Part shown: positions 24,188-36,634 of the stretch, piece after piece | How the letters are laid out: each line of letters begins with the position of its first letter | How positions within the stretch are numbered: position 1 is the first letter of the stretch | Translations under genes and position numbers: made by a program | Assembly (NCBI GenBank): GCA_019022495.1 | Contig: JAFEKR010000001.1 | Span: 7,812,001-7,876,000, forward strand | DNA: 64,000 nt | Direction of reading: 5' to 3' | Source of the DNA: Epichloe hybrida | Lineage: Eukaryota; Ascomycota; Sordariomycetes; Hypocreales; Clavicipitaceae | Notes under the pieces: generated by a model | What the model was told of the DNA's origin: nothing | The model's input: only the letters and a program-made list of their open reading frames with translations | The model's database searches: none

Positions 24188-24764
24188 AATGACTCTCCGA
24201 CGTGATGAATGCTGTATGTAGCTACAGGCGGATGCAATGTATGGTAAGAATAGGGCGCAGGGTCCCGGCAATTTGTAGTCTGTTGACTTGGTTTGAGTGA
24301 GGGATAGTTATTGGTGCCTGCCTACACTCGTTTTGGAAGATGATAATAGATAGGACGGTTTTAAAACTAAGCGAGTGAACAGTTTGGTGCATTTAGCAGT
24401 AAAGTCTCGCAAGTGTGTCGTGTACATGGCGATGAACCGACCAGAGGAGAGACAGACGTCTTCCTGCGTACATGTAACAAGTGATTCATGTTCAATGTCA
24501 CTGTAGGATGTCTTGACGCAAACCCAAACACGAACCTGCGCGGTTTACGTTTCGTGGATCACACGGTACACCCCAGACGATTCATTCCAGTCCACAAGGC
24601 GGCGGCTGTGGCTACACCCACTGTACCAGGCCCTCGCCGCGGCCCACTTCAATGACGACCTTTCACCTCAACATACAGTGGGGTACAGTGGGTTTATGTA
24701 CATCGGGCAGCGTTGGAACAACAATGGCGTGCGTGATGAATGTACATACATCATCACAAGAAAA
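24188..24764. other. Spacer between the F-BAR and seipin genes
   Basis: This 577-bp region holds the F-BAR gene 3' UTR and the seipin promoter. Near 24610-24755 there are several copies of CACTGTAC/GTACAGTG and TGTACAT(AC), words that recur in other upstream regions of this window. No gene is supported. Confidence 0.5.
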
Positions 24765-26027
24765 ATGGTAGGAGCCACGATTTCCAGAGCATCATGATGG
24801 ATTACACGTCGTCAGGTCTGACCGCTTGAATAGGAAGCCCTAGAAGAGACCGCGCGCATGGTCACGTCGAAACCGGCACAAAGAGCTGCTGTCAACGTGG
24901 TGCTACTCTTGTCCAGTGCCTTGACGCTTCTTGGGTTGGCATCGTTGGCAACTGCCTTGTTCTTCCAAAATTTTGTCCCGGATCAATTCATCACCACGCC
25001 TATTTTTCTTCAGTACCAGTAAGTCACCCACTGCCGCATCGTGGGTATAAACAGGACGCAGTTTAACTCCTTGCTCAATAGTTCTGGAGTCAACCCCTAC
25101 GCCATCGCACAGCTGGCTTATCCAGAACCCAAACTACACCAAGACTACGACGTTTCCGTGACGCTGTCGATGCCACGATCGCCTCCGAATACGGATCGCG
25201 GAAACTTCATGGTGTCCTTGTACCTGGTCAGAGATGGAGGGAAGAGCTACCAGACACATACAAGCGGACGACAGATTCCAAGTGTGCAGAAATACCTGGA
25301 GAGCCAGAGAATACTATTTCAATCACGTCGACCGGCATTGATGCCATACGAGGATCCCATTATATCTGTAGCGAAGCGCGTGCTCTTTATGGGCTACTAC
25401 ATTATGTTCCCTCGCTCACAGGGTCAGACCATGACTGTCCAGCTCGCAAAACGAGTCCATTTTGACAAGGCTGTGATGCAGCCTACAACGGCATTGGTGG
25501 AAATTGAAGCTGGACAAAACATTCATATTTACGAGACAGCGTTGAATTTGACCGCACAGCTACGAGGACTAAGATGGTTGATGTTCCATTACCGTCTGCT
25601 CACATACGTGGCGTTTACTTTCCTATTTTGGGCCTGTGAAGTCCTCTTCATGTGTCTGGCCTGGGCTGTCTGGAGCTCTACAACGGCGTCAAAGAGCTCT
25701 GCCGCTCGAGGAGGCGATCTCACAGATGCAGAGGACGATCGATTTGAAGACGATGACTACTCCGATCGCCCGGCAAGTTCAATCACACATGGAAAGCAAG
25801 CCGCTATGAAAAAGGAACCGCGATTTAAGCTTGAGGCAAGTGATGACCAAGATCGAGCAATGTCAGATATACCGATGGGCGGGACTGGAGCGGATGATGA
25901 AGAAGACTTCGATGAAGAGGATATCGAAATCGGCGGAGATGAGGGAATTGTAGGGGCAGCGACTAGCTACAAAGGGAAAGGCAGTGATAGCGTTCGTCGG
26001 CGAGCGTCTCGGAACGTCATGGATTGA
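24765..26027 (+). CDS. Seipin (lipid-droplet biogenesis protein)
   Basis: Seipin forms a ring in the ER membrane at lipid-droplet contact sites and organises droplet growth. The exons proposed are 24765-24767 (ATG alone), 24834-25018 and 25082-26027, giving 377 residues. Hydrophobic segment 1 follows SKPAQRAA (about 22-46). The luminal domain contains the family's FVPD, LQYHSGVNPYA, YDVSVTLSMPRS and GNFMVSLYL. Segment 2 is LLTYVAFTFLFWACEVLFM, and the tail is cytosolic and strongly acidic. The one-codon first exon is inferred from a 66-nt intron (24768-24833) with a CTGAC branch site and TAG acceptor, preserving frame into EALEETARMVTSK. If that intron is not used, ATG 24858 gives a protein nine residues shorter. 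The body is secure; the start is less so. Confidence 0.9.
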
Positions 26028-26904
26028 GCTACGGGTAGGAAAGCTGGTGGCGGAAGACCTGCAACGTCTGTTATGATACCCTCTTTTGTTTTTTGCCTTT
26101 TCCCGCATGTTTCAAGGTAGTTTCAGCTGCGCTGGCCTCTTATGCCATATAATCCTGGTTCTTCAGCTGTGTAAATCGATGATTTTGCAAAAGTTCACAT
26201 TGTTCATGTACCTATAGTAATACTTATCATGCCAAGGCTTTGCAATCATGCGTGCCTGTTCTCACCTTCTGAATTTGAGGGCCTTTGGCCGCGACAACCA
26301 GAACAATGTTCATGGAGGAGGGCGACGACCCGGCACTGCCAGTGGCTGGGCGCGGATGGGCCACCTCGATAAATCGAGCACGGCTGAGAGACGGCAGGCG
26401 TGGACGGGTGCTCAACTTGCAAGCAGCAGCCCACTCCACCTCCACCTCCCGTCACCGACGCCCGCTTTCACATTTGTTGGCTACACTATCCTGCTGCATT
26501 CCGTCTCTCTACCGCTCATCCCTCGTGTCGAGTCAATCAATGCTTGCTGTTTTGCCGACTCCGGCAGGCCACGAACGCGCGCGGTTCCAACTACGAGCCC
26601 TCTTGCTTTCCCCTCTCTGATCGCTGCGGTTGCTGTCCGTCAGCTGGCCTCGTTTGCTTGATTTTGTTTGTTGGAGATGGCTGGCCGCTGAACGTCACCA
26701 TTGTGTACCAGTTCGACAGCTCCAAACTCCGCCTAAACCACCAAGGAGCTCTCTCACCAGCCCCCCCCCACCACTCGCCCGACTGTTTTCGAAACCAACG
26801 ATACCGACCTTGCTTGTTCCTGCAGGCCCAAGGGGATCTGGCCAATTACATCTGTCAACCAGACGTTCCGTACAGCCCGGCAAGACGATCAGTTTCTCGC
26901 CACT
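26028..26904. other. Spacer between seipin and the DUF7918 gene
   Basis: This 877-bp region contains the seipin 3' UTR on the left and a C-rich, pyrimidine-rich leader before the next ATG at 26905, a composition common in fungal 5' UTRs. Short open frames occur but show no protein-like features. Confidence 0.5.
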
Positions 26905-28769
26905 ATGCCCTGCTTTAAGGGCATTGCGGTGAGCATTCACGCAAATGGCGCCCCACTGCCAGAGTATGGCATGCAAAAGCAATCGAGGGTTTCTCGCATT
27001 AGCTCTTATATACCTGTACCGCAGCCAAACTTGACTGCCGACTCGAACAAGCCCGAGCCAGCAAAGTTTGCCATCTCCATCACCCTCCTGACCCCCGGAC
27101 TTCCGATCCCATATTCCGCTCCCAAGCCCACGGATAGCACGCCTTATCCCAAGCCTCAGTATGTCGGCAGTCTTCAGCCTGGCTCGGGCAACGAGCGGGG
27201 CAAGTATGCTGGGATAGTCAATCCGTATATTCCCATGACGAATTCCGAAAACGAAACCATCGCTGCATACATTTATTTCGATGGTCGAGCCAAAGAAGAG
27301 GTCGCTACTTTGCTACGGCCGGGTGAAGAAACTTGGGTCAATAGCCGTTGGGTCCAGGTGCCTGACTCTGAAGGCGGAGGGCTGGCTGAAAGAGAGTTTT
27401 TGTTCCGCAAAGTCGGTTTGGAGCGCTGGCTCAACGGACTTGACCTGCAAGGCCATGACGTCGCTGAAAAGCTGGAGAAGCGCCGTCAAAAATTTGAGAA
27501 GCGTAGACGGCGACAGACCTTGGTACAAGAAGGCGGCGCCAGCGCAGATGCTTCTGGCCCACGTAAAGACACTCTGCGGTATGGCGCAGATGACGGTTCA
27601 CCAATTGAGGCCGTGTTCGACTCAGACTCGTGGTCGGACGATGACGATGAACCTCCAGAGGCTACTGGCCAAATCAAGGTTGCCATGTTCCGAGTCCTTG
27701 CATCCGGTGAAATTAAAAAGGGCGAATACTCCCCTCAGTTCGATGCCCACGACGGTGATGATGATTACGCTGGCAATACCGACAACAACATTGACGCAGA
27801 TGTTGAGCATACTACTAGCTTTGCCAAGCCGAAATCTCTGGACCCCAAAACGATTAGTACTCAGACGGTAACTGGAATTGATGGTCCTGACAAGCCCTAT
27901 GCGGTCTTCACATTCTTCTACAGAGGCGATAGTACGTTGAAATGTACTTGGAAAATCCTGGAAGCAAGAGCTAACATGATGTTTAGGACAATTACAGAAG
28001 ATCGGCGTCCTTAGCTCATCAAAGAATCCTCAGGCCACGTCCGGTTCCGCCAAGAGACGTTCTGGACAGCTCGACTTCTCAAGCATTGGCCCCCTCAAAG
28101 CTGGGGGAACTGTCGGTTTTTCAGCCTTTCGAGACCAGGCCTCTGAAGCTACTCGACGAAAGAAGGCACGAAAGAAGAGCAATGGAAACATTGCTGAAGA
28201 CAGCGATGACGAAGACGAGGATGACGAGAGTGATGCGGTCAACAAGATGGAAGACGATGACAAGGATGGTGAAGGAAAGCTTGCTCCAGATGATTCAAAA
28301 TTTGGAGGTGAGCTTGCAGATGGTGTCAATCGAATTCATGTAGGTGCAACCTAGCAACAATTCTGAAACTCTTTTTCTTTGGCCCTGCCCTGCTTCACTG
28401 ACATTGACACCAAAATAGCTTAAGCGAGCACATTCGGCAGACCCAGACAGCCATTCGACGCCTGAAACGTCCCAACGAGGCCAAACAGAGGAAAGTCCCA
28501 CGCCCCAGGTGCCGCCGAGCCTTCAACCACCTGGAGCTGTGCAGGTTGGCAATGAAATGTCGGCAGAGGCGCTTATAGGAAGCCCTTTGAAGAAAGCGCG
28601 TCCCAGTATAGACATCACCAATGCTGCAGAGAAATATGGCACGACACAGAGTTTGAGTGCTGCGCTGGATGCAGCCGTGTCAGACCCTGCCGCATCGTCT
28701 TCGACATCTGCGACCGCTGCGGCGCCGCCGTCTAAAGTTGAAGAAGAAGAAGAAGAAGAAGAGCTATGA
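26905..28769 (+). CDS. DUF7918-type fungal protein of unknown function
   Basis: Three exons (26905-27931, 27987-28339, 28419-28769) encode 576 residues. Introns are 55 and 79 nt; the first has a GCTAAC branch site. The N-terminal 200 or so residues start with GIAVSIHANGAPLPEY and include an AAYIYFDGRAKEEVATLLRP segment and WVNSRWVQV. This is the pattern of a fungal beta-rich domain annotated as DUF7918, whose function I do not know. A Lys/Arg-rich helix (KRRQKFEKRRRRQ), a second conserved patch (YAVFTFFYRGDRQLQKIGVL) and long acidic and basic runs follow, including RRKKARKKSN and a C-terminal Glu run. The charge pattern suggests a nuclear protein. No enzyme motif is seen. Confidence 0.8.
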
Positions 28770-30659
28770 AAACGAAGAACGTCTTTCATTGGGGTGTTGC
28801 CCTTTTCATTGCTTACAAACGCCCTGTGATCCCCTTGATCGAGGGCGAAGAATTGGCTGAGCTTATACGCATATAAGTCGAACAGTTCATTTGGTGAAGA
28901 AAGGGACTAGCACAAACTTGTAACGGCAAATTAGATTTCAGAGCATATGGATCATGAGGCATCGGGAATGGGGGCAAACGGCGAACGGAATGGAGGCATG
29001 ATAACATGGCAACAAGTGTCAGTGTTTGGAAGAATGCTGCTGTTATATACAAGAAGACGGCGGGTGCACACCAACTGCGCTGCCATTTGGCTTCTCCTGC
29101 CCGTTTGTTACTGACGATATTGGGTACAGAAAACCAGACATGTAGGGGTCAATATAAGCAAATTCTGCCTAGACGCGTAGACGACACTTGCGTTGAGACG
29201 TGCTGGATATACGAGTGAGCTGTCGTGTTGCATAATAAACCACATATGGTGACACTTTGTGGCATGTTCCTTTCGAGTCGAAGAGGTACGAAGATAACGT
29301 GCGGCTTAGATTGTGTTCAGATTACCAAGTTTGTCGTTCTTCTTGACTGTGCTACGGGAAGCTGTGGCATCTTTCCGAGACTACTACTGCACAACCAGAT
29401 TGGACATTTGGGATTCTTCCAATTGGCGAAGTGTTACCTAGAAATTTCATTCTGAAGGGTTCTCAAGGGTTGGCTGCCACCTGAGAGACTGGTTTATGAT
29501 CACTTCAATTTGGACAACCAGGTTGGTCCCTGGGTCCACGATGTGGTATACATGATTGGGATTCAGTCACAACAAATAGGAATTGTCAGGGCCATCGTCT
29601 CTCATCTACTTGTCACGTCCGAAATGACTTACCGTGGTTCTGTTGGGCTGGGCGACACGTGTCACAATGATCCTATCTAGACAATGATTACTTGTTCACT
29701 TTTTAGGAAAACATTCGAGCGTATTGCAAAAGGGAAATGCTGTTTAAGATCATGGCCGCCTGGGTCGCTTGGGTAATTGCGGCGCGAGAGGGGAGACACA
29801 AATCAGGTACTAAATCTTCAAACCGGTTTGTTAGCAAATGCATTATTTCCAAAGGTGTTTGTGAAAATAATGAACATGGAAATTTCAAATCAGACTGTTG
29901 AGCTTGATAAATTATTAAGAATCAACATGGAAATTCAGTCGGCCGTTCTTAAGAAGTTTGTGTCATCATGTAGAAGCAAATGGCTACAAGCCAATGCGAC
30001 AAAGAGAGAGGGTAAGGCGAAAAAAAAAAGAGGGAATCCAGCGTGGTGGACGGTGGGAATAGCTTACCATCCGTTCAGCTTTAGAACATTCGATGCCAAT
30101 CAACACGCTGGAAAGCTATTGGAGGCCTGAGCTCTTATGCAGCTGGCCCTGGAGAGTCTCGACTGGTCACACTCAGGGCGTCGTATTGTGTCGAGAGTTT
30201 TCTCAAGCTGAGAGACTTTGGGAGAAGTGAGAAGGAAAAGGATGAACGTAGGGAGCTCGGACGTTTTGACAGGGTCGGCGACGAAAGCTGGCTCGGCTAA
30301 GTACACCGCCCCGTTAATAGCGAGGCTCTGTGCCGCCATTTATGTGTCTGGCGGGTCGTGCTGGTACTCACCTGTCAGTCGCTGTGCGCCAAGCAGTGAA
30401 TGAGCACGTCAGCCTGCAAAACATGCCCCACTGATCCACTGAGTGAGTCAAATCTGCACAGTGCCCCTCAACCCCCCCCCCAACTCGACTCGGGCATTTG
30501 AAAGGTGTTGTTGTGTTCATCCCTTGGGCACATTTTGCGACCTACCTAACGATCCGAGCTTCTGAAGTCTTGCCAGCCTTCCTCAGCTATCTCATTTCTG
30601 TCATCTTTGTCTCTCAACGTTGTTATATACGGTTCTTGCAACCGAGACCTCCACGCAAA
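28770..30659. other. Non-coding stretch upstream of NTF2
   Basis: These 1.9 kb separate the DUF7918 gene from NTF2. Part of it (about 29460-30100) is AT-richer than its neighbours. The open frame at 29777-30130 starts at TTG and has no recognisable features. The 3' UTR of the left gene and the NTF2 promoter account for the ends; the middle is unexplained. Confidence 0.5.
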
Positions 30660-31399
30660 ATGGCCAACAGTAAGCTAGTCCAACTTTGCGCGGACCGCGC
30701 CAACAAGAGAGGGGAACAGCAACAAGTTTGACTAACCGCTTGTTTCTAGACTTTGAGGAAGTCGCTAGTACGTTGATATGCTTGCTCCATTCCTGATGGA
30801 GACTTCCTGTTATTTATGAGTGACCTAACAAGGCGCATAGAGCAATTCATCGAATTCTACTACAACACCTTCGACGGTGACCGCAAGGCCCTGGGCAGCC
30901 TCTACGTATGTGCTGGGAAAGAATGCGACTGTGGCGCTCGCGGTGTCTGTTGCTGACATATTACTTCACAGCGCGAAAACTCTATGCTTACATTCGAGTC
31001 TGCTTCTTCTCTCGGAGGCCCCAACATTGTCGAGAAGCTTGCTGTACGGCACCTATGCAACTCTCCTGTCAAACAAACAATCGACGACTCTAGTCACTGA
31101 CCGCGAACCTTGCACACAGGGACTTCCCTTCCAGAAGGTCAAGCATCAGGTTGCCACTCTTGATGCTCAGCCCTCTAATGACAGTGGCGGCATCATCATT
31201 CTCGTCACCGGCCAGCTCTTGGTACGAACAAGCTTCTAGTGTTCCAGATCATGAAGCAGGGTCGAACAGAACTAACGCAGCATTGCAGGTCGATGAGGAG
31301 CAGCGCCCCATGAACTTCTCCCAGTCCTTTCAACTTAGCCGCGACAGCGCCGGTCAATACTTTGTTTACAACGACATCTTCAAGCTGGTCTTCGGTTAA
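30660..31399 (+). CDS. ntf2: Nuclear transport factor 2 (NTF2)
   Basis: NTF2 carries Ran-GDP into the nucleus and so sustains nuclear import. Six exons (30660-30669, 30750-30767, 30841-30905, 30972-31043, 31120-31221, 31289-31399) give 125 residues, exactly the yeast NTF2 length. The spliced protein reads MANNFEEVAKQFIEFYYN, then FDGDRKALGSLY, a FESASSLGG segment, IVEKLAGLPFQKVKHQV, ILVTGQLLVDEEQ and YVFNDIF-type residues near the C-terminus (YFVYNDIFKLVFG). The first two exons are only 10 and 18 nt, so naive gene finders may miss the start. ATG 30660 sits in a good fungal context (CAAAATGGCC). Every junction keeps frame with GT-AG ends. Confidence 0.97.
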
Positions 31400-32127
31400 G
31401 ATGGCTCTCCTATTGCTGTCCCAGCTTCGAACGAGAGGCGCTGGGTCTTACTCTTGCGCCTATGTTTGATCGGGGAAGATGAGAATGTATGTTGGATCAC
31501 CGACGGAATCGACTCTGGATGCATCTGAGTACCGAGAAGGAGGAGCAGAACTATTTTCGTTGACGTATGCAAATGATCCTTTTGAGTTCACTTGGCTGCG
31601 GCCGTTTAGACCAGCTATTGGAGCAAGCTCCGGCAACATGGACCAACTTATGCACAATGTTGCACGCAGACTTGCCTCAAGCTTAAACAATTCATATATG
31701 AGACCTGACGTTGATCGAGACTCCAGACTCCATGTTTTTCATGGGCATGCCTGGCTTTTGAATCCCTGTTGCTGCATGCTAACGACAGGCCTGCCAGACA
31801 CGGCACTGAGAGTGCCGGGTTGATTGGTCTTTGTTTCCACAAAAGCCTCCAAGTAATCATTAATAAAAAGCGTTTCTCCTATTATCAATCCACGCACTGC
31901 TTAGTCGATGAGCCACACAAAATGGTGATAATCGACGCGCCTTTTATCAGCACTGCGGGGCTAGGTCCCTCGGACGTTCACATGTACATACATATACTTA
32001 CTTTGCTTTACGCGGTCGGGGGCTGCGGGGTTTCTGCCAGGTGTACGGATCCGTACAAGGTGGACACAACCGTTGCCACGGCAATCATGTCAGTCATAGT
32101 CATTATTATCGCGCAAAGGCTGTCTCG
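31400..32127. other. Spacer between NTF2 and the SNF2 ATPase gene
   Basis: This 728-bp region contains the NTF2 3' UTR and the promoter of the SNF2 gene. A 114-codon frame (31479-31823) lies in the NTF2 3' flank but shows no protein-like conservation. TGTACATACATA occurs near 31984-31995. Confidence 0.5.
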
Positions 32128-35100
32128 ATGAGCGCCCCGAGCCATCCCGACCGCCGCAAGCCAGGTGCATCCTTTGCATTCAAGCCCAGGAATAGCATTG
32201 CTTCCTGGCAGAAGTCAGACTTGCCCAACTCGTCTGTTCAAAATCCAACTCCTACCAATACAAGCACCATGGTCAACGAACGGATGCCTCCAAAGGGGGC
32301 CTCTGGCAGCCAATCCAGCAGCAAAAAGGAAAGCCCGTCCGATTTCGATTTCGACGACGATTTCGATAAGCTCCATCTCGCCTTTGGTCCTATCGAGACC
32401 TCAGCTCTCAAGGGTATCGACGTGTCGCGTCTCGATGGCAGCAGAAATTATACGACGTTGGGACATTCGGCGAAAATGGTGTCGTCTCGTAAGCAGAAGG
32501 CCGACATTTTTATTCACCAGAAGAGTCGTCCTGAACACCATCTTGGCGGTACGAGAATCTCGGGACCAAAGCCCCCCGCGTACCAAGACCGCAAGCCACC
32601 TCCAATGCCTGTATTCAACTCGAGCGGCCCAGCTACTAAACTCGGATCCACCTACGCCGACGAGGTGTTCTACACGGACCCCTCGAAGGCGAGCGCAGAC
32701 TTGAAAGCCTTGTTAGAAGGTGGCATGGAGGATGACGATGAAGAAGAGGAGGAGGAGGAGGAGGAGGGGGGGGGAGGCGGTGAGGATCCAACTCAAGTGT
32801 CCAGACAACCCCAACCTCAGCTCGAGAGCAACACAACAGAGCAAAGTCAAGATGCTGGATCAAAAGAGGAAGAACAAGCACCGAAGAAGATGAAGACTAA
32901 AAAGCAAAGTCCTGTTGGGAAAGATGGATCTGTTGAGGGCCTAAAAGTGAAGCTACTGCCACATCAAGTTGAAGGCGTGGAATGGATGCGTGGTCGCGAG
33001 CTTGGTCCCGTCAAGCGAGGCAAGGTACCGAAAGGTGGTCTCTTGGCCGACGACATGGGATTGGGAAAGACGTTGCAGAGTGTCTCCCTCATCCTCACGA
33101 ATCGTAAGCCTGAAAAGGGCACCGCCGGCTGGAAGAAACAATTCGAAGGGGTGGAAAAGACGACCCTAGTGGTTGCGCCGCTTGCGCTCATCAGACAATG
33201 GGAACATGAGATTGCGGACAAGGTTGAAAAGTCGCAAGGCCTCAAGGTCTTGGTTCACCATGGCCCGCAGAGGACTAAAGACTTTAAGAAATTGGCACAA
33301 TATGATGTGGTAGTCACCACTTTTCAGATTCTAGTGTCCGAGTTTGGCAACTCCGGAAACGCTGAGAAGGATGCCAAGGTCGGCTGCTTTGGGCTGCGAT
33401 GGTGGCGAGTTATCCTGGATGAGGCACATACCATCAAAAACCGGAATGCCAAATCGACAAAAGCCTGCTATGCGCTTCGCTCAGAGTATCGATGGTGTTT
33501 GTCGGGGACACCCATGCAGAACAACCTGGATGAACTTCAGTCGTTGATCAAGTTTCTCCGCATCAGTCCTCATGATGACCTCAGGCAGTGGAGGGAGCAC
33601 ATCGATGCCCCAATGAAAAATGGCCAAGGCCACATCGCCATTACCCGGCTACACAGCCTTCTTCGGTGCTTCATGAAACGGCGGACGAAGGATATCTTGA
33701 AAGAGGACGGTGCACTGAACCCCGGAGGCAAGCCAAGCGCCGAAGGCGAACCCTCAGCGACGGGGTTCAGACACACCGAGCGCAAAGTCATTACGGTTTC
33801 TGCCAAGCTAGCTCCAGCCGAGCGCAGATTTTACGACCGCTTGGAGGCTCGTGCGGACAGAAACTTGGAGGTCATGATGCAGAACAAAGTCAGCTACGCA
33901 AACGCCTTTACGCTCCTATTGCGGCTTCGACAAGTGTGCAATCACCCAAAACTGGTGGAGGGCAAGTTGGAAAAAGACAAAGATGCCCTGTCCACCGGAT
34001 CCAGTCAAAGGTCTCAAGACGTCGACCTCAATGCTGTAGTCGACATGTTCGCCGGCATGGGCATCACCACCAAGAGCTGTTCGATATGTGGCGTGGAGCT
34101 GTCACTCAATGATACTACACTGCAACAGGAGCACTGTGCGGAATGCCAGGCGGATCTGGAGCATTTCAACAGCCAGGAGCAAGAGCAAAACACCCCGTTC
34201 AAGACGTCAAGGCGGAAGAAGAGTAAGAAGGTAAAGGGCAAGAAAGTCGCCAAGGCGGCAGAGACGGGCGGGCAATCCACCCAAACGGCTCGACGACGAC
34301 CTCGTAATCGAAACGCTGTCCTCGATAGCGACGATGAAGAGGAAGAGCGCGATGGCAGCTGGCTTGTACCAGAAGAGGAGCGTGGAGACTCGAACCTGGG
34401 CAAAGCAGGGGGCGAGGCAGACGAGAACGCCGAAGGTGGCGGCGACTGGATTGGGTCAGAAGACTCGGACGACGACGACAACGATGACAAAGATCAGAGC
34501 AACTTGAGTAGTTTTGTTATTGATGACGAAACGGCCAAGAGAGAAAAAGGGTATCAATCTGTGGATGAAGCCGATGATGATTCCCTGCTCTCCGTGGATG
34601 CATTGACCCAAGCCCTGGCTGCGCAGACCCTGGACGAAGGAAATCCCAAAGCCAAAGAAATTCCTACAGCAGCTGCCAGGTCATCTGCAGACCATGAAGA
34701 CGACGCTTCAGATGTGGATGCCACAGGATCCGATTCGTACTCATCCATTGATGACGATGAAGATGATGACTACAATAGTGACGGATGGCTCTGCTCTGGA
34801 AAAGACTCACGAGTTCGTGCATCCGCCAAGATCCGTGAGTTGTCAAGGATACTCCAAAAAGAAGCCAAACAGCACAAGTTCATCGTCTTTTCCCAGTTCA
34901 CCTCGATGCTTGATCTTGTGGAACCGTTCCTTGACGAGCTGGGATTCGAGTATGTGCGTTACGACGGCAGCATGAAGAACGATGCACGTGAAGAAAGTCT
35001 TCGGCGGCTCCGCGAAGACAAAGACACCCGCATCCTGCTATGTAGCTTGAAGTGCGGCAGTTTAGGCTTGAACCTGACGGCAGCAACGCGTGTCATTATT

Positions 35101-35646
35101 GTTGAGCCATTTTGGAACCCGGTACGTTTGTATAGCCCATGTTTTTTTTTTTTTTTTTTTTTGTTCCTGATGTTTTGTATTTCTCCACCCCGTCTTTCTT
35201 TTGAATTACGCTTGTTCATGTCGATTAAAGCGTCGGAAGCAAAAGAGAGACAAAGTTTGATTTTAACACTGCACATCTAGTTTGTCGAAGAACAAGCCAT
35301 CGACCGAGTTCACAGACTCACTCAAACCGTAGATGTCATCGTTTACAAACTAACAGTCGAGGATACTGTTGAAGAACGAATCCTCGACTTGCAAGACAAG
35401 AAGCGGGAGCTCGCGGAGCAGACCATCGAGGGCGGTTCTCGGAAGGGTGCCCTCAAGCTGGGTCTTAATGAAATCATCAATCTCTTCAAGTCAGATGGTC
35501 ACGCTGAGGCGAGAGCACCGCCGGGCCCGCTGGAGGATCGAAGGAGAGGGAGGCTACTTGGTGGAACCGGAGTAGGTGAACAGGCGGGGGTGTTGAGGAA
35601 GAAGGCTGCGAGGGAGGAAAGTGCTGCGTATGGAAGGAGGTGGTGA
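32128..35646 (+). CDS. SNF2-family ATPase, Rad5/Rad16/Uls1 class
   Basis: Two exons (32128-35121 and 35281-35646; 159-nt intron with a long T run) encode 1119 residues. An N-terminal disordered, acidic region leads to the SNF2 ATPase lobe: LLPHQVEGVEWM near 274, Walker A GLLADDMGLGKT near 304, DEAH at 431-434, and SGTPMQNNLDEL. After the first lobe comes a Cys4 pair (CSIC at 651, CAEC near 670) and a long acidic linker. The helicase C lobe follows: FIVFSQFTSMLDL near 917, LKCGSLGLNLTAA, then motif VI DRVHRLTQT in exon 2. The insert holding the zinc site between the lobes is typical of Rad5/Rad16/Uls1-type translocases that act in repair or on SUMOylated proteins, but it has only four Cys, not a full RING. 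No HIRAN domain is seen, so Rad5 itself is unlikely. ATG 32128 is the first in-frame ATG. Confidence 0.9.
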
Positions 35647-36051
35647 GTTGTCGCGGATGACCGAGCTTGTGGTATTGGGGTTCTACTATGTATGACGTGC
35701 GGGGGGGGGGGGGGGAAATGATGGGCACGGCACGTCTGTCATGACGAATGGTATTGCACGAATGGAATGAGAATGAATTGGACGACATGGGACGAGTTTT
35801 CTTCAGACATGCTTGTGGGCGGCGGCGTGATTGACTTGATTTTCTGGGGACTCAACAAACTTGTGCCTTGACATTACTACATGCAGCAACAAGAAGACGA
35901 GACAAGCGAATGAAAAACAATGACAGATGGCGTTAAAAGAGGAATGACACTTGAAGCCGCTTGATCCATTGGGCAAAGACGATTAAAACTACAAGCTGGT
36001 CCTATATTTTTTATACCCGTTGCCGTTCCCGTCCATCCAGACGAAAAAAAA
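35647..36051. other. Convergent intergenic region with a G run
   Basis: This 405-bp spacer lies between the converging 3' ends of the SNF2 and HSE1 genes. A run of about 14 G residues at about 35701-35715 is the only notable feature. No gene is supported. Confidence 0.5.
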
Positions 36052-36634
36052 CTAATATTGCCCCCCTTGTCTGTAGTACTCGTTCGGCGAGGGGCCATCG
36101 ACCGCACCGGGCGGAACGTAAGGCTTATACTGCTGCTGATGATGATGGCCATCGGGTGCGCTGCCGCTGCCGCTGCCACCACCGCCCTGACTGGGTACTC
36201 CGTGACGTGCATCGAATGCCGCTCCGCCGGGCTGCAGCGGCGCAGGAGACATGGAGTTCTCTGGAGGGGGGGCCACCTGGTCGGGATTGTACGATTGATA
36301 TTGTTGGTCGAAGGGGGCGCCGGGAGGGTTTTGCGGTGCGATAGGGGAGTCGTATACCGAAGTGGCGAGTTCTTGGGGGCCATAGGTGCTCCGAGGACGT
36401 TGCTGCTGCTGTGGGAGTTGCGAATATGGAGCGAAGGGCTGGGTAGGAGGTGGCGAGGATGGATAAACTGGCGCAGGTGGTTCCACGCTGGGAGCATCGT
36501 CTCTTGGTGGGTATTGCTGCTGACGGTGCTGATGCTGTAGCGGCAGCTGCTGCTGTTGTTGAGATGTGAGACCATGCGATGGGACTTCGGCACCGGCGAC
36601 GTAGAACGAGACCGGGGTGCCTTGAGGCTGGAAG

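Noticed and set aside
24513..24797. Long frame leading into the seipin start region
   Set aside because: It does not begin at a plausible ATG and reads as noise; only its last ATG (24765) followed by an intron was kept as a possible seipin start.
29777..30130. 117-codon frame with protein-like helices
   Set aside because: It opens at TTG, not ATG, and no in-frame upstream exon or known family was seen.
31479..31823. 114-codon ATG frame downstream of NTF2
   Set aside because: It overlaps the NTF2 3' flank, has no recognisable domain, an odd Cys-rich end and no splice partners; most likely chance.
32128..35646. Calling the SNF2 gene RAD5
   Set aside because: No HIRAN domain was seen and the insert lacks RING ligands, so only the Rad5/Rad16/Uls1 class is supported.
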